A stretch of 64,000 nucleotides of DNA from positions 186,001 through 250,000 of the forward strand of contig NZ_JACIJK010000004.1 of NCBI RefSeq assembly GCF_014199305.1, read 5' to 3'. The notes beneath the pieces were generated by a model, which searched no databases, was not told where the DNA came from, and was given only the letters and a program-made list of their open reading frames with translations. Position 1 is the first letter of the stretch; the number at the start of each line of letters is the position of its first letter. The position numbers were made by a program, and so were the translations under genes. Shown piece by piece: positions 47,838 through 56,895 of this stretch. Origin of the DNA: Sphingomonas aerophila. GTDB lineage: Bacteria; Pseudomonadota; Alphaproteobacteria; Sphingomonadales; Sphingomonadaceae.

Positions 47838-48890
47838 CTAAACTGCCGACCTTCGATCAGCCGCTGTGCCCAAGAATAGGGGAGCCAAGGTGCGGCTTCG
47901 CTCGATGATCAAGTAAGCAGCCAAAGGCACGGCAACACCAAGGACAATCAGAGCGAGATCTATGTCGAGGCCGACTGCCCGAAAGGTGCGGCGGACGAAC
48001 TGATGCAGGAACATGATCACTATTGCGGCCTCCCCTAACCACGCCAGTCGCGCACCGACGACCGGCAGTTTGGAAATCGGCTTCATCAGTTCGAAGAACA
48101 GACAGGTCAGCGCCATGGCCACAGCGATCGATAAGAACGGCACACCCGGTTCAGCGTACTTCATGTCCATGCCGAGTGGGATACCAAGGCTCCACGTGAC
48201 CGCCCCGATTGCAAGAACCGCGACGCTGCCGAGAACCACCTTGCGCGGATCTGGTGAGGCCACTTTGAGCACGTTTCCAAACCAAAACAGCGGCAACCCG
48301 AACGGGACGATTCCCAATGCTAACGGCGGTGCGAACCACGGCTTAGCCCAGGCAAGAGCGTAGCCGAGCAAGAGCAGAAACAGCACAGTCCCGATCACTT
48401 GAGCCTTCAGCGGGCTGCCCCAACGCCTGATCAAGGCGTTGTAAGTTAGTTGAGTGAAGAAAAGGCAGGTCAGGAACCAGAATACGCCGTACTCGCCGTT
48501 GAGACGCTCCCCTCCGCGGATTATAGCTTTGATGCCTGCCGGGGTCAGATAGAGGCTCGGGACACCCAGCAAAGCGTACCTCAAAGCAAGAGCAGCCCAG
48601 ATGAGTGTTAGGTACGACACGTAAGGGACGAGAAGCGAGCTGGCCTTCTTTCGTGCTAGTGTAACGGGTTCGCGTGGCGAGAAGAGCAGCCCCGCCACGA
48701 TGAAGAACATCGGCATGCGGAACAGTCTCAGCACCCAAACAATCGGGGCTGCGAGAGTTGCGTCTGAGACGGCTTCAACATGTAAGACAACGAGGAGGAT
48801 GATGCCCAGGCCCTTGGTGGCGTCTATCCACTCAAGCCTACCTGCCTTTCGCACCTCGCTCGCGCCCGCTGCAAAGCCTAGGTCGTTCAA
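47838..48890 (-). CDS. Acyltransferase 3 family membrane protein
   Basis: This integral membrane acyltransferase has 350 residues and about ten helices. It starts RLEWIDATKGLGIILLVVLHVE, where the His-containing first helix is the family signature, and has FRMPMFFIVAGLLF as the second. Such proteins O-acetylate or otherwise acylate surface sugars. In a prophage it may alter the host receptor. Confidence 0.88.
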   Translation of the reverse strand: MNDLGFAAGASEVRKAGRLEWIDATKGLGIILLVVLHVEAVSDATLAAPIVWVLRLFRMPMFFIVAGLLFSPREPVTLARKKASSLLVPYVSYLTLIWAALALRYALLGVPSLYLTPAGIKAIIRGGERLNGEYGVFWFLTCLFFTQLTYNALIRRWGSPLKAQVIGTVLFLLLLGYALAWAKPWFAPPLALGIVPFGLPLFWFGNVLKVASPDPRKVVLGSVAVLAIGAVTWSLGIPLGMDMKYAEPGVPFLSIAVAMALTCLFFELMKPISKLPVVGARLAWLGEAAIVIMFLHQFVRRTFRAVGLDIDLALIVLGVAVPLAAYLIIERSRTLAPLFLGTAADRRSAV

Positions 48891-49050
48891 ACCTCGTTCT
48901 CCCGTTCTGGGAGCGAGACTAATCTAGCTCAGTCATTTTTCCATACAAAAGTCAGTCTCTCTTAGGGGTAGCTCACATCGGTCGCTAGCCCGGTCGCCTT
49001 CGGGCGAGGGCTCGGCCCATTTCTCCTGCAACACCAAAGGATTGACCCTC

Positions 49051-50037
49051 ATGAGAACTGGCATCATCGCCGGACTGCTTGCGCTTGCCTGCGCTCCGGG
49101 CGCAGCTGCACAAGAGAAGCAACCCGATCAGCGGGCCCCTCGATCCGTTGCGATGGGCATCAACCTATCTGGCGGCGAGTTCAGAAGCGTCGAGAGAAGG
49201 GCCTTGCTGCCCGACCCGGCTGACCTGCGAGCCTACTATGACGCTGGTTTCCGCGTCTTCCGCATCCCGTTCAAGATGACGCAGGTAAGGACGGCGCCGG
49301 CCAAGCTCCGGCTGCTAGGTTCGACCTGCCTGGCGCTCAACGTGCCCTGCATCTTCGACCGCCACGAATATGACTGGCGCAAGGTGCCGCCCTCGGTGCC
49401 GGAGTGGCTCGCTTTTCTGAAGCTCATGCCGGCGTCAGACCTGATCCAGATCGACCCCATGAACGAGCTCAAGTTCTTCGACAGCAAAAAGGTCAAGAAG
49501 GACTGGGATCAATGGGCGCAAGAGGGTCAGCAGTGGGTCACCGACATGCGCTCGGCCGGGATCACGAACCAGTTATGGCTGGAGTACCCGGGCGTCACGG
49601 CCGCCTTCCGCTTCGACAAGGGCGAGCGCAAGGGTAAGGCCTGCCTGTCTGCCGCTTGTGCTCTGCGGAAACTGCCGGGCGGGACGATCGTGGACCCGCT
49701 CGGGAAGACTGGCCTTCAGGCCCACCGCTACCCCGACAAGAACAGCTCGGGCGCGAATGACTACTGCTACCCGTACACCAGCATTGGCACCTTTGCCCGA
49801 CAGGCGAGGCCGTTCGGTCTGCCCGTCATGGTCGGCGAGATCGCGTTCGGCTCTGATCGCGGGATGCGGGACAGCTGTCGCGGGTTCGGTGCCGCCGTGA
49901 TCGCGGAGATGCTGGAGGCTGAGAACCTTGCCTACGTCACTTGGTGGGGTGGCGGCCGTGGCTGGAAGAAGAGCTACCTCTTCCGCACGCCGGCCAGCCC
50001 TACCCTGCCCTATGTCCGGATGATCACCGGCAAGTAG
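49051..50037 (+). CDS. Secreted glycoside hydrolase (GH5 cellulase-like)
   Basis: This 328-residue enzyme has a signal peptide (MRTGIIAGLLALACAPGAAA) and a GH5-type TIM barrel: MGINLSGGEF, FRIPFKMTQV, the acid/base Glu in IQIDPMNELKFF and the nucleophile Glu in VMVGEIAFGSD, with HRYPDKNSSG between. It probably cuts beta-1,4-linked glucan-type or exopolysaccharide chains. ATG 49051 is chosen because it starts the signal peptide. It lies between two acyltransferase genes. Confidence 0.88.
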   Translation: MRTGIIAGLLALACAPGAAAQEKQPDQRAPRSVAMGINLSGGEFRSVERRALLPDPADLRAYYDAGFRVFRIPFKMTQVRTAPAKLRLLGSTCLALNVPCIFDRHEYDWRKVPPSVPEWLAFLKLMPASDLIQIDPMNELKFFDSKKVKKDWDQWAQEGQQWVTDMRSAGITNQLWLEYPGVTAAFRFDKGERKGKACLSAACALRKLPGGTIVDPLGKTGLQAHRYPDKNSSGANDYCYPYTSIGTFARQARPFGLPVMVGEIAFGSDRGMRDSCRGFGAAVIAEMLEAENLAYVTWWGGGRGWKKSYLFRTPASPTLPYVRMITGK

Positions 50038-51096
50038 CTACAATCGGCTCGGTCGAGATTCGGCACCGGATAACCCGCTGTTATGGGCCTGCGTTTTGAG
50101 CCACTTTCTTATGGGCTCGTCGTAGTACCTCAGGAGAACTTCTGCCAAGGCAACAGAACTGAGCAAAACGGCCGCGATGCCCAGAAACCCAAAACGATTG
50201 AGAGCAAGGTAGTCGCCCAGCTTCTTCACCGGCATATGAACGATGTAGAGCGGGTAGGATATCGCGCCCAACCACTCCACAAGCCGGCCCGTCTGCGTGG
50301 ACGGGTTGCTGAAACAGCCGAGGCACATGACTGCTGGATACAGGACGAAGAGGCTTAACAGCGCATAGTAGTTGTCGCCACGTTTGAGCGTCGGCACCAG
50401 GAACGACGCGACAACGATCAGCGCCAGGGCTTCAAAAGGGACCCTTGGAAGGGTGACCTTGGAGATTAACCTGGCCAGCAGCATGCCAATCGAGAAGCCG
50501 AGCATAGCCCTGGGAAGCCCGTAGAAGAGGCCAGCGTAGTGCGCGCCCAAGTTTAAGGAATGCTGCTCCCGCGCGCCCAGCATCAGTACTGCAACGCTGA
50601 GCGCTGCGATGCCAGCGATTACGGGCCAGCGAAGCTTATAGCCGATGACGACATAGAAGGTGCTCGCGATTAGCTCAAAGAACAGCGACCAAGCCGGGAC
50701 GTTGATCGTGAATGGTGTGTCAGCCCAGCCATAAGGTATCGGCAGCCCCAGCACCGCGAAGGGCAGTCCAGTCCATATGCTGACCCCATAAACTGCAAGG
50801 GCCACGGGAAATCCGAGCAGCGTCCCCAGAACGAGCATGGGGTAAAGCCTGATAATTCTTGCGCGAGCGAAATCGCCGCGCGTCATGCCGCCCTTGAGAC
50901 GACTTCTGTAAGCGTGGTCAACGACCAAGCCGCTTAGGATGAAGAAGAAATCGACGGCGAGGAAGGCATGCGGGACTAGCCGCACAGGGAGCACCCATAC
51001 TGCGCAGTGGAAAACCACGACCGCGATAGCTGCCACGCCCCTCAGGCCGTCGAGCGCCGGCCAATGGCCAGTGCGTGTCAATCTGCTGCCTTCCAT
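50038..51096 (-). CDS. Acyltransferase 3 (OafA/YrhL type) membrane protein
   Basis: This 352-residue, ten-helix protein has the OafA signature: PALDGLRGVAAIAVVVFHCA with the catalytic His, VDFFFILSGLVV, and an ARIIRLYPMLVLG Arg motif. It O-acetylates surface polysaccharide or lipopolysaccharide. It is convergent with the GH5 gene, meeting it stop to stop. No signal peptide or SGNH extension is present. Confidence 0.9.
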   Translation of the reverse strand: MEGSRLTRTGHWPALDGLRGVAAIAVVVFHCAVWVLPVRLVPHAFLAVDFFFILSGLVVDHAYRSRLKGGMTRGDFARARIIRLYPMLVLGTLLGFPVALAVYGVSIWTGLPFAVLGLPIPYGWADTPFTINVPAWSLFFELIASTFYVVIGYKLRWPVIAGIAALSVAVLMLGAREQHSLNLGAHYAGLFYGLPRAMLGFSIGMLLARLISKVTLPRVPFEALALIVVASFLVPTLKRGDNYYALLSLFVLYPAVMCLGCFSNPSTQTGRLVEWLGAISYPLYIVHMPVKKLGDYLALNRFGFLGIAAVLLSSVALAEVLLRYYDEPIRKWLKTQAHNSGLSGAESRPSRL

Positions 51097-51383
51097 TGCC
51101 CCCCCTCGACGAAACGGGAGGGGTCATACTCAAGGAGACTAATCTACGCGAGCCTTGAGCCTGATTTTGCTCGTCATCGCTCGCCTTGCTATTCCAGCTT
51201 CAACCGAGAGCTATTGTGCCTAGCGCATGCTCGTCGGCGGAGCTTCTTCCGACAAGCCGTATAGGTGCCCTGCACTTAGACGTTGTTCGCCGAAGTATGG
51301 AACAGAAGCGAACAGCGCTCTCGAGCTAATCCGAGCGAAGCCAATCACGAGATCGCAACCGGCGGGGGCGCACGCTCGCCATT

Positions 51384-51908
51384 TCACAACGATGAAGGAA
51401 CGACCCGATGAAGATCCTGATCTTCGCCGCGATGGCGCTTGGCCTTGCGACGCCGGCTCTGGCCGAAACCTACCGTATCCCTGCAACCGCAGGGACGAAC
51501 AAGGCGGCTTGTCCGAAGGCGCCCGTCGTTGCGACCGAGCCCGGCTCGACCATCACGGGCGATGATCTGCCGCGAACCCTTAGTGACTACGTCACGATCG
51601 ACCTCAAGGCCGGCAAGGTGAAGGTCGGCAACTGCTCGTTCCGGATCAGCGGCTTCGCCAATGCGACAGGCTCGCCTTTCGGTGCGACCCTGGTCGGCGA
51701 TGACAACGCCAATGTCCTGACCGGGATTGCGGCCGACAAGGGCGGTGCCTCCGACGGAATCCGCGGCAATGGCGGCGATGACACGATCAGCACCAAGGCG
51801 GCGACCGCGCTCGTGTGGGGCGGTGCCGGCCGGGACCGGTTCGCCGTGCCTGCGGATCGCAAGATCAAAATCGGCGGGAAGACCTACGCCCAGCCTGTTG
51901 TGCAGGAC
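51384..51908 (+). repeat. 525-bp direct repeat, copy A
   Basis: This block matches 54851-55375 with one base different (A at 51586, G at 55053). It begins 24 bases before the ATG and ends in the codon for Asp near the C-terminus. The near identity implies recent duplication. Confidence 0.9.
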
Positions 51909-51941
51909 CTCGCAGCTGGCGAGACGCTCACACGGCGGTAA
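51408..51941 (+). CDS. Secreted small protein with RTX-like repeat, copy A
   Basis: The product is 177 residues, with a clear signal peptide (MKILIFAAMALGLATPALA) and a beta-rich body that contains a short RTX-like segment (GNGGDDTISTKAAT, VWGGAGRDRF) and a C-terminal TRR. ATGAAGGAACGACCCGATG provides the ribosome site. A 525-bp block covering the leader and most of the gene recurs 3467 bp downstream with a single mismatch. Confidence 0.8.
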   Translation: MKILIFAAMALGLATPALAETYRIPATAGTNKAACPKAPVVATEPGSTITGDDLPRTLSDYVTIDLKAGKVKVGNCSFRISGFANATGSPFGATLVGDDNANVLTGIAADKGGASDGIRGNGGDDTISTKAATALVWGGAGRDRFAVPADRKIKIGGKTYAQPVVQDLAAGETLTRR

Positions 51942-52238
51942 GCTGGCGAGCGTGCAGGGCGGCCTCTTATCATTCACCGCCCTGCAGCGCCTTCAACCGT
52001 CAGCTTCGGATGGCTGCCAGTGGCGGCAGAAGGGCGAACCGGTTGCTAAACACAGAGCATGACGTGGACAGGGCGATAAAAGCATTGGGAAGCCTCGACG
52101 TGGGCGGCAATAATAGCGGCTGGAACGTCGATCGTTGCGGCCGGGATTTCTGGAGTCGCCCTCTACGCAACCATTGCCGGAGGTGCCGCGGCCGATAAAC
52201 AGGCAGAGGCCGCCAAACGACTCAGTCAGGCAGCAATT

Positions 52239-52937
52239 GTGATTGCAGACAACGCTAAGCGGCAACTTAGCGTCATGGAAACTGATGCGTTAGCTAACGT
52301 CAGAACCGCAGCTGCTTCAGCCGCGCAGGCGACTGCCGCTAGGCAAGCACTGCTTACTTCAGCTCAGCAGGCGTCCGCGTCGGGACGGATCGCAGACTCT
52401 GCCGCGGCCCTGCCGTTTGTTGAACAGCGCCTTCAGCAACAGGCATCTGCTCAGGAATATGCGGCAGCCAAAGCTCTCTTCATCTACCATCTTCGGTTGA
52501 TCTTGGACCGTCGTGGAAGTCTGATGAACATTATCGATATTTCTATGGGCGAAGATGGCAAGCAGGCCAGCCTCGCCACTGATCTCGAAACCTTGCACTG
52601 GTCGGCGCAATCAGATGTGAGGAGGGATGAGCGCGCATTCAGTGGTCTGCGGTACGATGCTACCATCGTGGGCGCGGTGAGCTACTCCACCGAGCTGACC
52701 CGCAGGCTCAGCGTCATCATCGAGCAGATGGCTAAGCAGGCGAAAAGTGACGCTGGCGTATCCGCTGTTGATTGGGAGGCAGTTCAACCAGAACTCGAAG
52801 CCATCCAGGACGAAGTGGAAACCCTTGTCGAGCTTAACAGCGAGGACAATCACCGCACACCGAAGCCAGGTCCAATAGTCCTAAATCCGTGCACGGGACC
52901 GACAACTAGGGAAATTTGCCAAGAAAGGTGGCAATAA
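52239..52937 (+). CDS. Hypothetical helical protein with a missing N-terminal start
   Basis: The 232-residue product is mostly helical (ALANVRTAAASAAQATAARQ; LETLHWSAQSDVRRDERAFS) with a cysteine pair at the end. The frame is open back to 52080, where it encodes a membrane helix (IIAAGTSIVAAGISGVALYA), but no ATG, GTG or TTG starts it before GTG 52239. The N-terminus has probably been lost or frameshifted. Unknown function. Confidence 0.55.
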   Translation: MIADNAKRQLSVMETDALANVRTAAASAAQATAARQALLTSAQQASASGRIADSAAALPFVEQRLQQQASAQEYAAAKALFIYHLRLILDRRGSLMNIIDISMGEDGKQASLATDLETLHWSAQSDVRRDERAFSGLRYDATIVGAVSYSTELTRRLSVIIEQMAKQAKSDAGVSAVDWEAVQPELEAIQDEVETLVELNSEDNHRTPKPGPIVLNPCTGPTTREICQERWQ

Positions 52938-52992
52938 GGTTGAGCGGAATCCTCCCCTTTTGCCTCAGTATCCCAAAACTCGTGCCTATGGC

Positions 52993-53108
52993 GCCGTCCC
53001 GGCAAGTCCGGATCGACGGCTGATCGCAAGATCAAGATTCGCGGGAAGACCTATGCCCAGCCAGTCGTGCAGGACTTGGCACCTGGCGAGAGCGTTACGC
53101 GGCGCTAA
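52993..53108 (+). pseudogene. Fragment B of the small secreted RTX-like protein
   Basis: The end of the copy A protein recurs here (DRKIKIRGKTYAQPVVQD … VTRR stop). Relative to copy A, a 17-base insertion after GCCGTCCCGGCA breaks the frame. There is no start. It is a leftover third copy between A and C. Confidence 0.75.
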
Positions 53109-53166
53109 TAAATCCAGCTACTCTGGATCAGTGGACAGGCCCGCTAACATAAGTAAACACGCGACT

Positions 53167-53259
53167 CGGGTCGCGCTGTTGCAGGGCGAGGCGGGCCTGC
53201 AAGGACACCCCCTAGCGCTCCTCCCCGTCCGGCAGAACGTTGCAACCTGTCGGACGGGG
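53167..53259. repeat. Hairpin repeat, copy 1
   Basis: This 93-base block (CGGGTCGCGCTG at one end) ends in a strong hairpin, CCCCGTCCGGCAG paired with CTGTCGGACGGGG (53223-53259). A second copy lies at 55808-55903. No gene covers it. The surrounding 336-base gap up to the RTX gene holds nothing else I can name. Confidence 0.7.
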
Positions 53260-53444
53260 CTGGATGCTGCGGATCGTGACCCAGTAGCCGCTGGACGTGT
53301 AACCTTTTGGACGACAGCCCAGTGGTAAGCGAATGCATGTGAGCGGTCGCTTGAGACTCGTCGTGAGCGGCCCAGTACGCGATCCGTCACGCCAGTCGTA
53401 AGGGCGCCGGCAAGCACATTGCCGGCACCCTTCATCATAGCCGA

Positions 53445-54551
53445 TCAGAACAAGAAGTCGCCAGATCCGAGATGTTCTGAAAGACCTTGCAGCTTGATGG
53501 CAAAGTCCGCCACTCCATCTCCGTTCACGTCACCACTGATGACCGTATAGCCGGACGTGTAGGCCGCTCTCAGCTCACCCGCGCTACCGCTGAAACCGTC
53601 GTCGCCGATGAAGTGAAACGCCTGGTTGCCGGACAGGGCAGAGGCAGCATCGATAGCACGAAGGTCAATCTTGTCGGCACCGCTCTGGAAGTCGTAGATG
53701 ATGTCGCGGTTATTTGCGGTGGACTCGCTGATAGAATTATAGACAAACCTGTCGCTACCGGCGCCGCCCCAAAGATAATCTTTCCCCGCTCCACCGCGCA
53801 GAACATCATCGCCCACGCCGCCGTTCAGCGTGTCATTGCCCGCGCCGCCGTTCAGGGCATCGTCACCAGCACCGCCCCGCAGAATGTTCGCCGCATCATT
53901 GCCGATCATGCGGTTGGCAAGCTCGTTACCGTAGCCGTTGATGGCAGCGCCACCCGTCAAGGTCAGGTCCTCGACATTGGACGACAGCGTCCAGGTCACG
54001 CTGGAGTTCACGCCATCCACACCTTGGTCTGCAAACTCGGTCACAACATCGTATTTGCTGTCGACGAAGTAGAGGTCGTCGCCGGCGCCGCCCAGCAGGA
54101 TGTCGGCGCCGCCACCCCCGTTGAGGATGTCTGATCCACCGCCGCCACTCAGGACGTTGTTGCTGTCTGATCCGATCAGCGTGTCATTGTTGGCGGTGCC
54201 GATCAGATTTTCGATGCTGTTGAACGTTTCGTTCAGGTACGATGTGCCGCTATCGAGGTTGACGTAGACGTGCGACATATTTGAAAAATCTACAGTGTCG
54301 GCTCCTGAGCCGCCATCGTAGATTGTCTTGTTACCAATGCCGACCAAGGTGTCGTCACCACCGCCGCCGCTCAACGTCTGGTATGCTCCCTGATTACCAA
54401 CGATGCTGTCGTCGTAATCGGAGCCAAGTACTTGGTTGATGATAGTCGGCCACTGTCCTGCCTTGTCCAACACAGATAGGTTCAAGTCGATACTGGAACC
54501 CCAATCAGAATAATCCAAGACGCCATCAACAGCCTTGATAATCTTAGTCAT
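53445..54551 (-). CDS. RTX calcium-binding protein (type I secreted)
   Basis: The 368-residue protein carries many glycine-rich nonapeptide repeats of the GGxGxDxLx kind (GGAGDDALNGGAGNDTLNGG) around residues 60-80, 130-160 and 215-260, and a C-terminal serralysin-like region (YDFQSGADKIDLRAIDAASA). It should bind calcium and leave the cell by type I secretion. No catalytic domain is visible; the N-terminus (MTKIIKAVDGVLDYSDWGSS) is not a signal peptide, as expected. No ABC exporter genes lie nearby. Confidence 0.9.
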   Translation of the reverse strand: MTKIIKAVDGVLDYSDWGSSIDLNLSVLDKAGQWPTIINQVLGSDYDDSIVGNQGAYQTLSGGGGDDTLVGIGNKTIYDGGSGADTVDFSNMSHVYVNLDSGTSYLNETFNSIENLIGTANNDTLIGSDSNNVLSGGGGSDILNGGGGADILLGGAGDDLYFVDSKYDVVTEFADQGVDGVNSSVTWTLSSNVEDLTLTGGAAINGYGNELANRMIGNDAANILRGGAGDDALNGGAGNDTLNGGVGDDVLRGGAGKDYLWGGAGSDRFVYNSISESTANNRDIIYDFQSGADKIDLRAIDAASALSGNQAFHFIGDDGFSGSAGELRAAYTSGYTVISGDVNGDGVADFAIKLQGLSEHLGSGDFLF

Positions 54552-54850
54552 GCAGTCCTCACAGCCAAGCGCGCCCGCGGGAGGTCAATCCCGCAGACAC
54601 TGTGGACCACGCCTAAAGCATGGCACTGAATTGCTGAGCGCGTCCCCCGCCCTGCAGAATCTGCCTACGCGACGAATTATGAACAAATATTAACCATAGA
54701 AGTCAGCTTATCGAAGCAGAGGTGCGGTTCGCCGCATTCGAACGTTGATTCAGGCCTGTCAGGCTCGGGCCGGTTAACTCAGATCTTCCTGCCAGTTACT
54801 CCAGCGCACGCTGAGTTATCGCACCCGGCGGGCGCGTTACGCCCGCCACC

Positions 54851-55375
54851 TCACAACGATGAAGGAACGACCCGATGAAGATCCTGATCTTCGCCGCGAT
54901 GGCGCTTGGCCTTGCGACGCCGGCTCTGGCCGAAACCTACCGTATCCCTGCAACCGCAGGGACGAACAAGGCGGCTTGTCCGAAGGCGCCCGTCGTTGCG
55001 ACCGAGCCCGGCTCGACCATCACGGGCGATGATCTGCCGCGAACCCTTAGTGGCTACGTCACGATCGACCTCAAGGCCGGCAAGGTGAAGGTCGGCAACT
55101 GCTCGTTCCGGATCAGCGGCTTCGCCAATGCGACAGGCTCGCCTTTCGGTGCGACCCTGGTCGGCGATGACAACGCCAATGTCCTGACCGGGATTGCGGC
55201 CGACAAGGGCGGTGCCTCCGACGGAATCCGCGGCAATGGCGGCGATGACACGATCAGCACCAAGGCGGCGACCGCGCTCGTGTGGGGCGGTGCCGGCCGG
55301 GACCGGTTCGCCGTGCCTGCGGATCGCAAGATCAAAATCGGCGGGAAGACCTACGCCCAGCCTGTTGTGCAGGAC
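54851..55375 (+). repeat. 525-bp direct repeat, copy C
   Basis: Second copy of the block at 51384-51908, with one mismatch. The right boundary is sharp: after GTGCAGGAC copy A continues CTCGCAGC, copy C continues TAGGCTGC. The upstream 300-base gap (54552-54850) has no gene. Confidence 0.9.
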
Positions 55376-55378
55376 TAG
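54875..55378 (+). CDS. Secreted small protein with RTX-like repeat, copy C (cut short)
   Basis: The 167-residue product equals copy A except Asp-to-Gly in the SxYVTIDL region and an early TAG that removes ten residues. After the stop the sequence still reads as the lost tail (AAGETVTRR), so a single base change created the stop. It keeps its signal peptide and ribosome site, so it may still be made. Confidence 0.75.
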   Translation: MKILIFAAMALGLATPALAETYRIPATAGTNKAACPKAPVVATEPGSTITGDDLPRTLSGYVTIDLKAGKVKVGNCSFRISGFANATGSPFGATLVGDDNANVLTGIAADKGGASDGIRGNGGDDTISTKAATALVWGGAGRDRFAVPADRKIKIGGKTYAQPVVQD

Positions 55379-55476
55379 GCTGCGGGCGAAACTGTCACCC
55401 GGCGCTGATCGGAAGTCGAAACGTCGGCGGCGTGTGACGCTGCGGGACGGAGTTTCGGCCGTCGGTCACACGAGGG

Positions 55477-55704
55477 TTAGGCCGCCCACTCTGGGACCTC
55501 CGCTGGAAATCCAGCATGGATCAGCGCCTCGTATAACACTAGCTCGACCGTTTCGGCCTTCTCCCGGAGCACCTGTTCTCGATTGTAGATCGGCTGGGCT
55601 TCAGGATCATGGGCCTGCTGCTTGTCTCGGTAATACAAAACCCGCTTCTGCAGAGCATCAATCATCTTGATCTCACGCTCTGTGAGAAAGTCGTTCCGAG
55701 TCAT
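55477..55704 (-). CDS. Phage hypothetical protein, 75 residues
   Basis: This is a charged helical protein (MTRNDFLTEREIKMIDALQK; LREKAETVELVLYEALIHAG). It resembles small phage early proteins in style only. It is separated from the next minus-strand gene by a 345-base gap that holds hairpin repeat copy 2 and a terminator. Confidence 0.6.
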   Translation of the reverse strand: MTRNDFLTEREIKMIDALQKRVLYYRDKQQAHDPEAQPIYNREQVLREKAETVELVLYEALIHAGFPAEVPEWAA

Positions 55705-55807
55705 AAATTACGTACTATCATATACGGCAGGCAGCGCGAAGCATCGGAGCAATGTGCTCCGCACATCTGTACACGGCGGTGTAACCTCCGCTGCTTTATC
55801 TCCAGTG

Positions 55808-55903
55808 CGGGTCGCGCTGTAGCAGGGCAAGGCGGGCCTGCGGGGGACACCCACCTTTGCGCTCCTCCCCGTCCGGCAGTTGGTTGCAACCTGTCGGACG
55901 GGG
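55808..55903. repeat. Hairpin repeat, copy 2
   Basis: Second copy of the block at 53167-53259, about 85% identical by eye. The hairpin CCCCGTCCGGCAG / CTGTCGGACGGGG (55867-55903) is unchanged in the stem while the loop differs, which suggests the fold is what matters. Confidence 0.7.
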
Positions 55904-55934
55904 TTGAGGCCGCGAGGGGCACCAGTTGACTGTT

Positions 55935-55963
55935 GAAAAGAGGGCCAGCCTTTCGGCCGGCCC
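55935..55963 (-). terminator. Terminator for the 56.0-57.1 kb genes
   Basis: On the minus strand the hairpin GGGCCGGCC-GAAA-GGCTGGCCC is followed by TCTTTTC. It lies about 90 bases past the stop of the 207-residue gene. Confidence 0.6.
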
Positions 55964-56049
55964 AAGTGTCAAGGAGTGCCCTGCAGAACCGGCTTAGTGT
56001 TCGGCCCGCAAGGCTGCTCTACCGCCCCCCAGTGAAGAGCGGGTTAATT

Positions 56050-56673
56050 TCATGCTCTCCCCTCATCGAGCGGAGCAAGGCCGTCATCGCTGGCGAGCCA
56101 CCCAGGTGGCGCAGGTGAGGACCAAGGCCACGTCTTTGTCGGCTCGGTGAGCACACGCGGTGCGATCCAGCCCAGATGCTCGAGACGGTGCCGAATAGCT
56201 TTTAGCGGTTCGCCCAAGCCTTCGTCGGTCGTCCGCCCTGCTCTTCCCGCACGCTCCCAGAGCAGCCGTATTGGCTCAGCGTCGCGCGTGTACTTGTGCA
56301 CTGTCAATAGAGCGAGGCGGATCTCCAGCGTGTTCACAGTCCGGCCGGGTGAGCGCGCGGCTGCGTCCTCCAGAATGCCTACAGCCGTGGCCACTGTCTC
56401 CTGATCAAGCTTGCTGATCTGGCGTTTCGCGTTCGCCTGGCGCCGTGCGTAGGGTACTGGAATGGCCCGCAACCGCGGGGAACCGCAGCCCGCACGACGG
56501 CAGCGTAGATGACGCGTGAGCTCCGACCAGGTGGTGCTGCCCCCGATCGCGAGCAGGTGCTTTGAGAGCGCGTCCACGGTCCAGTCCTCTTCGAATCGGC
56601 AGTCGCGACACGATATTCTCACATCGGCTTTGATCTGGTTGAGGTCGGAAAGTCTCTTCGGATTACCGACCAT
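56050..56673 (-). CDS. Zinc-finger-like phage hypothetical protein, 207 residues
   Basis: The N-terminal half has cysteines in a zinc-like arrangement (ISCRDCRFEEDW; HLRCRRAGCGSPRL). The C-terminal part holds helices including EPLKAIRHRLEHLGWIAPRV. I do not recognise the family. It is the last gene of a short minus-strand set with the two genes that follow. Confidence 0.7.
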   Translation of the reverse strand: MVGNPKRLSDLNQIKADVRISCRDCRFEEDWTVDALSKHLLAIGGSTTWSELTRHLRCRRAGCGSPRLRAIPVPYARRQANAKRQISKLDQETVATAVGILEDAAARSPGRTVNTLEIRLALLTVHKYTRDAEPIRLLWERAGRAGRTTDEGLGEPLKAIRHRLEHLGWIAPRVLTEPTKTWPWSSPAPPGWLASDDGLAPLDEGRA

Positions 56674-56679
56674 CGTCGC

Positions 56680-56895
56680 CTACCCCCGTGCAGCGTTGAC
56701 GAAGAGCAGCGCATGTTCCCGGAACTTGGCCTGCCAGAACTCGCCCGCCTCAGCCCAGTGCGGGAAGTCGCGCTCCCGCCTCCACTCCCAGACCTGCTCG
56801 GCCAGCTGCTCGATCAGCGTTTCCTGATCGTTGGCCGTACAAACCCGGCAGCGTCCGCTAGTGGAGCCGGCCACGGCTCTGAGCCTCCACAGCAT
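56680..56895 (-). CDS. Phage hypothetical protein, 71 residues
   Basis: The protein (MLWRLRAVAGSTSGRCRVCT start, then LIEQLAEQVWEWRRERDFPH) has a CxxC and an amphipathic helical body. It overlaps the upstream gene by 38 bases; a later start would shorten this. Function unknown. Confidence 0.55.
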   Translation of the reverse strand: MLWRLRAVAGSTSGRCRVCTANDQETLIEQLAEQVWEWRRERDFPHWAEAGEFWQAKFREHALLFVNAARG

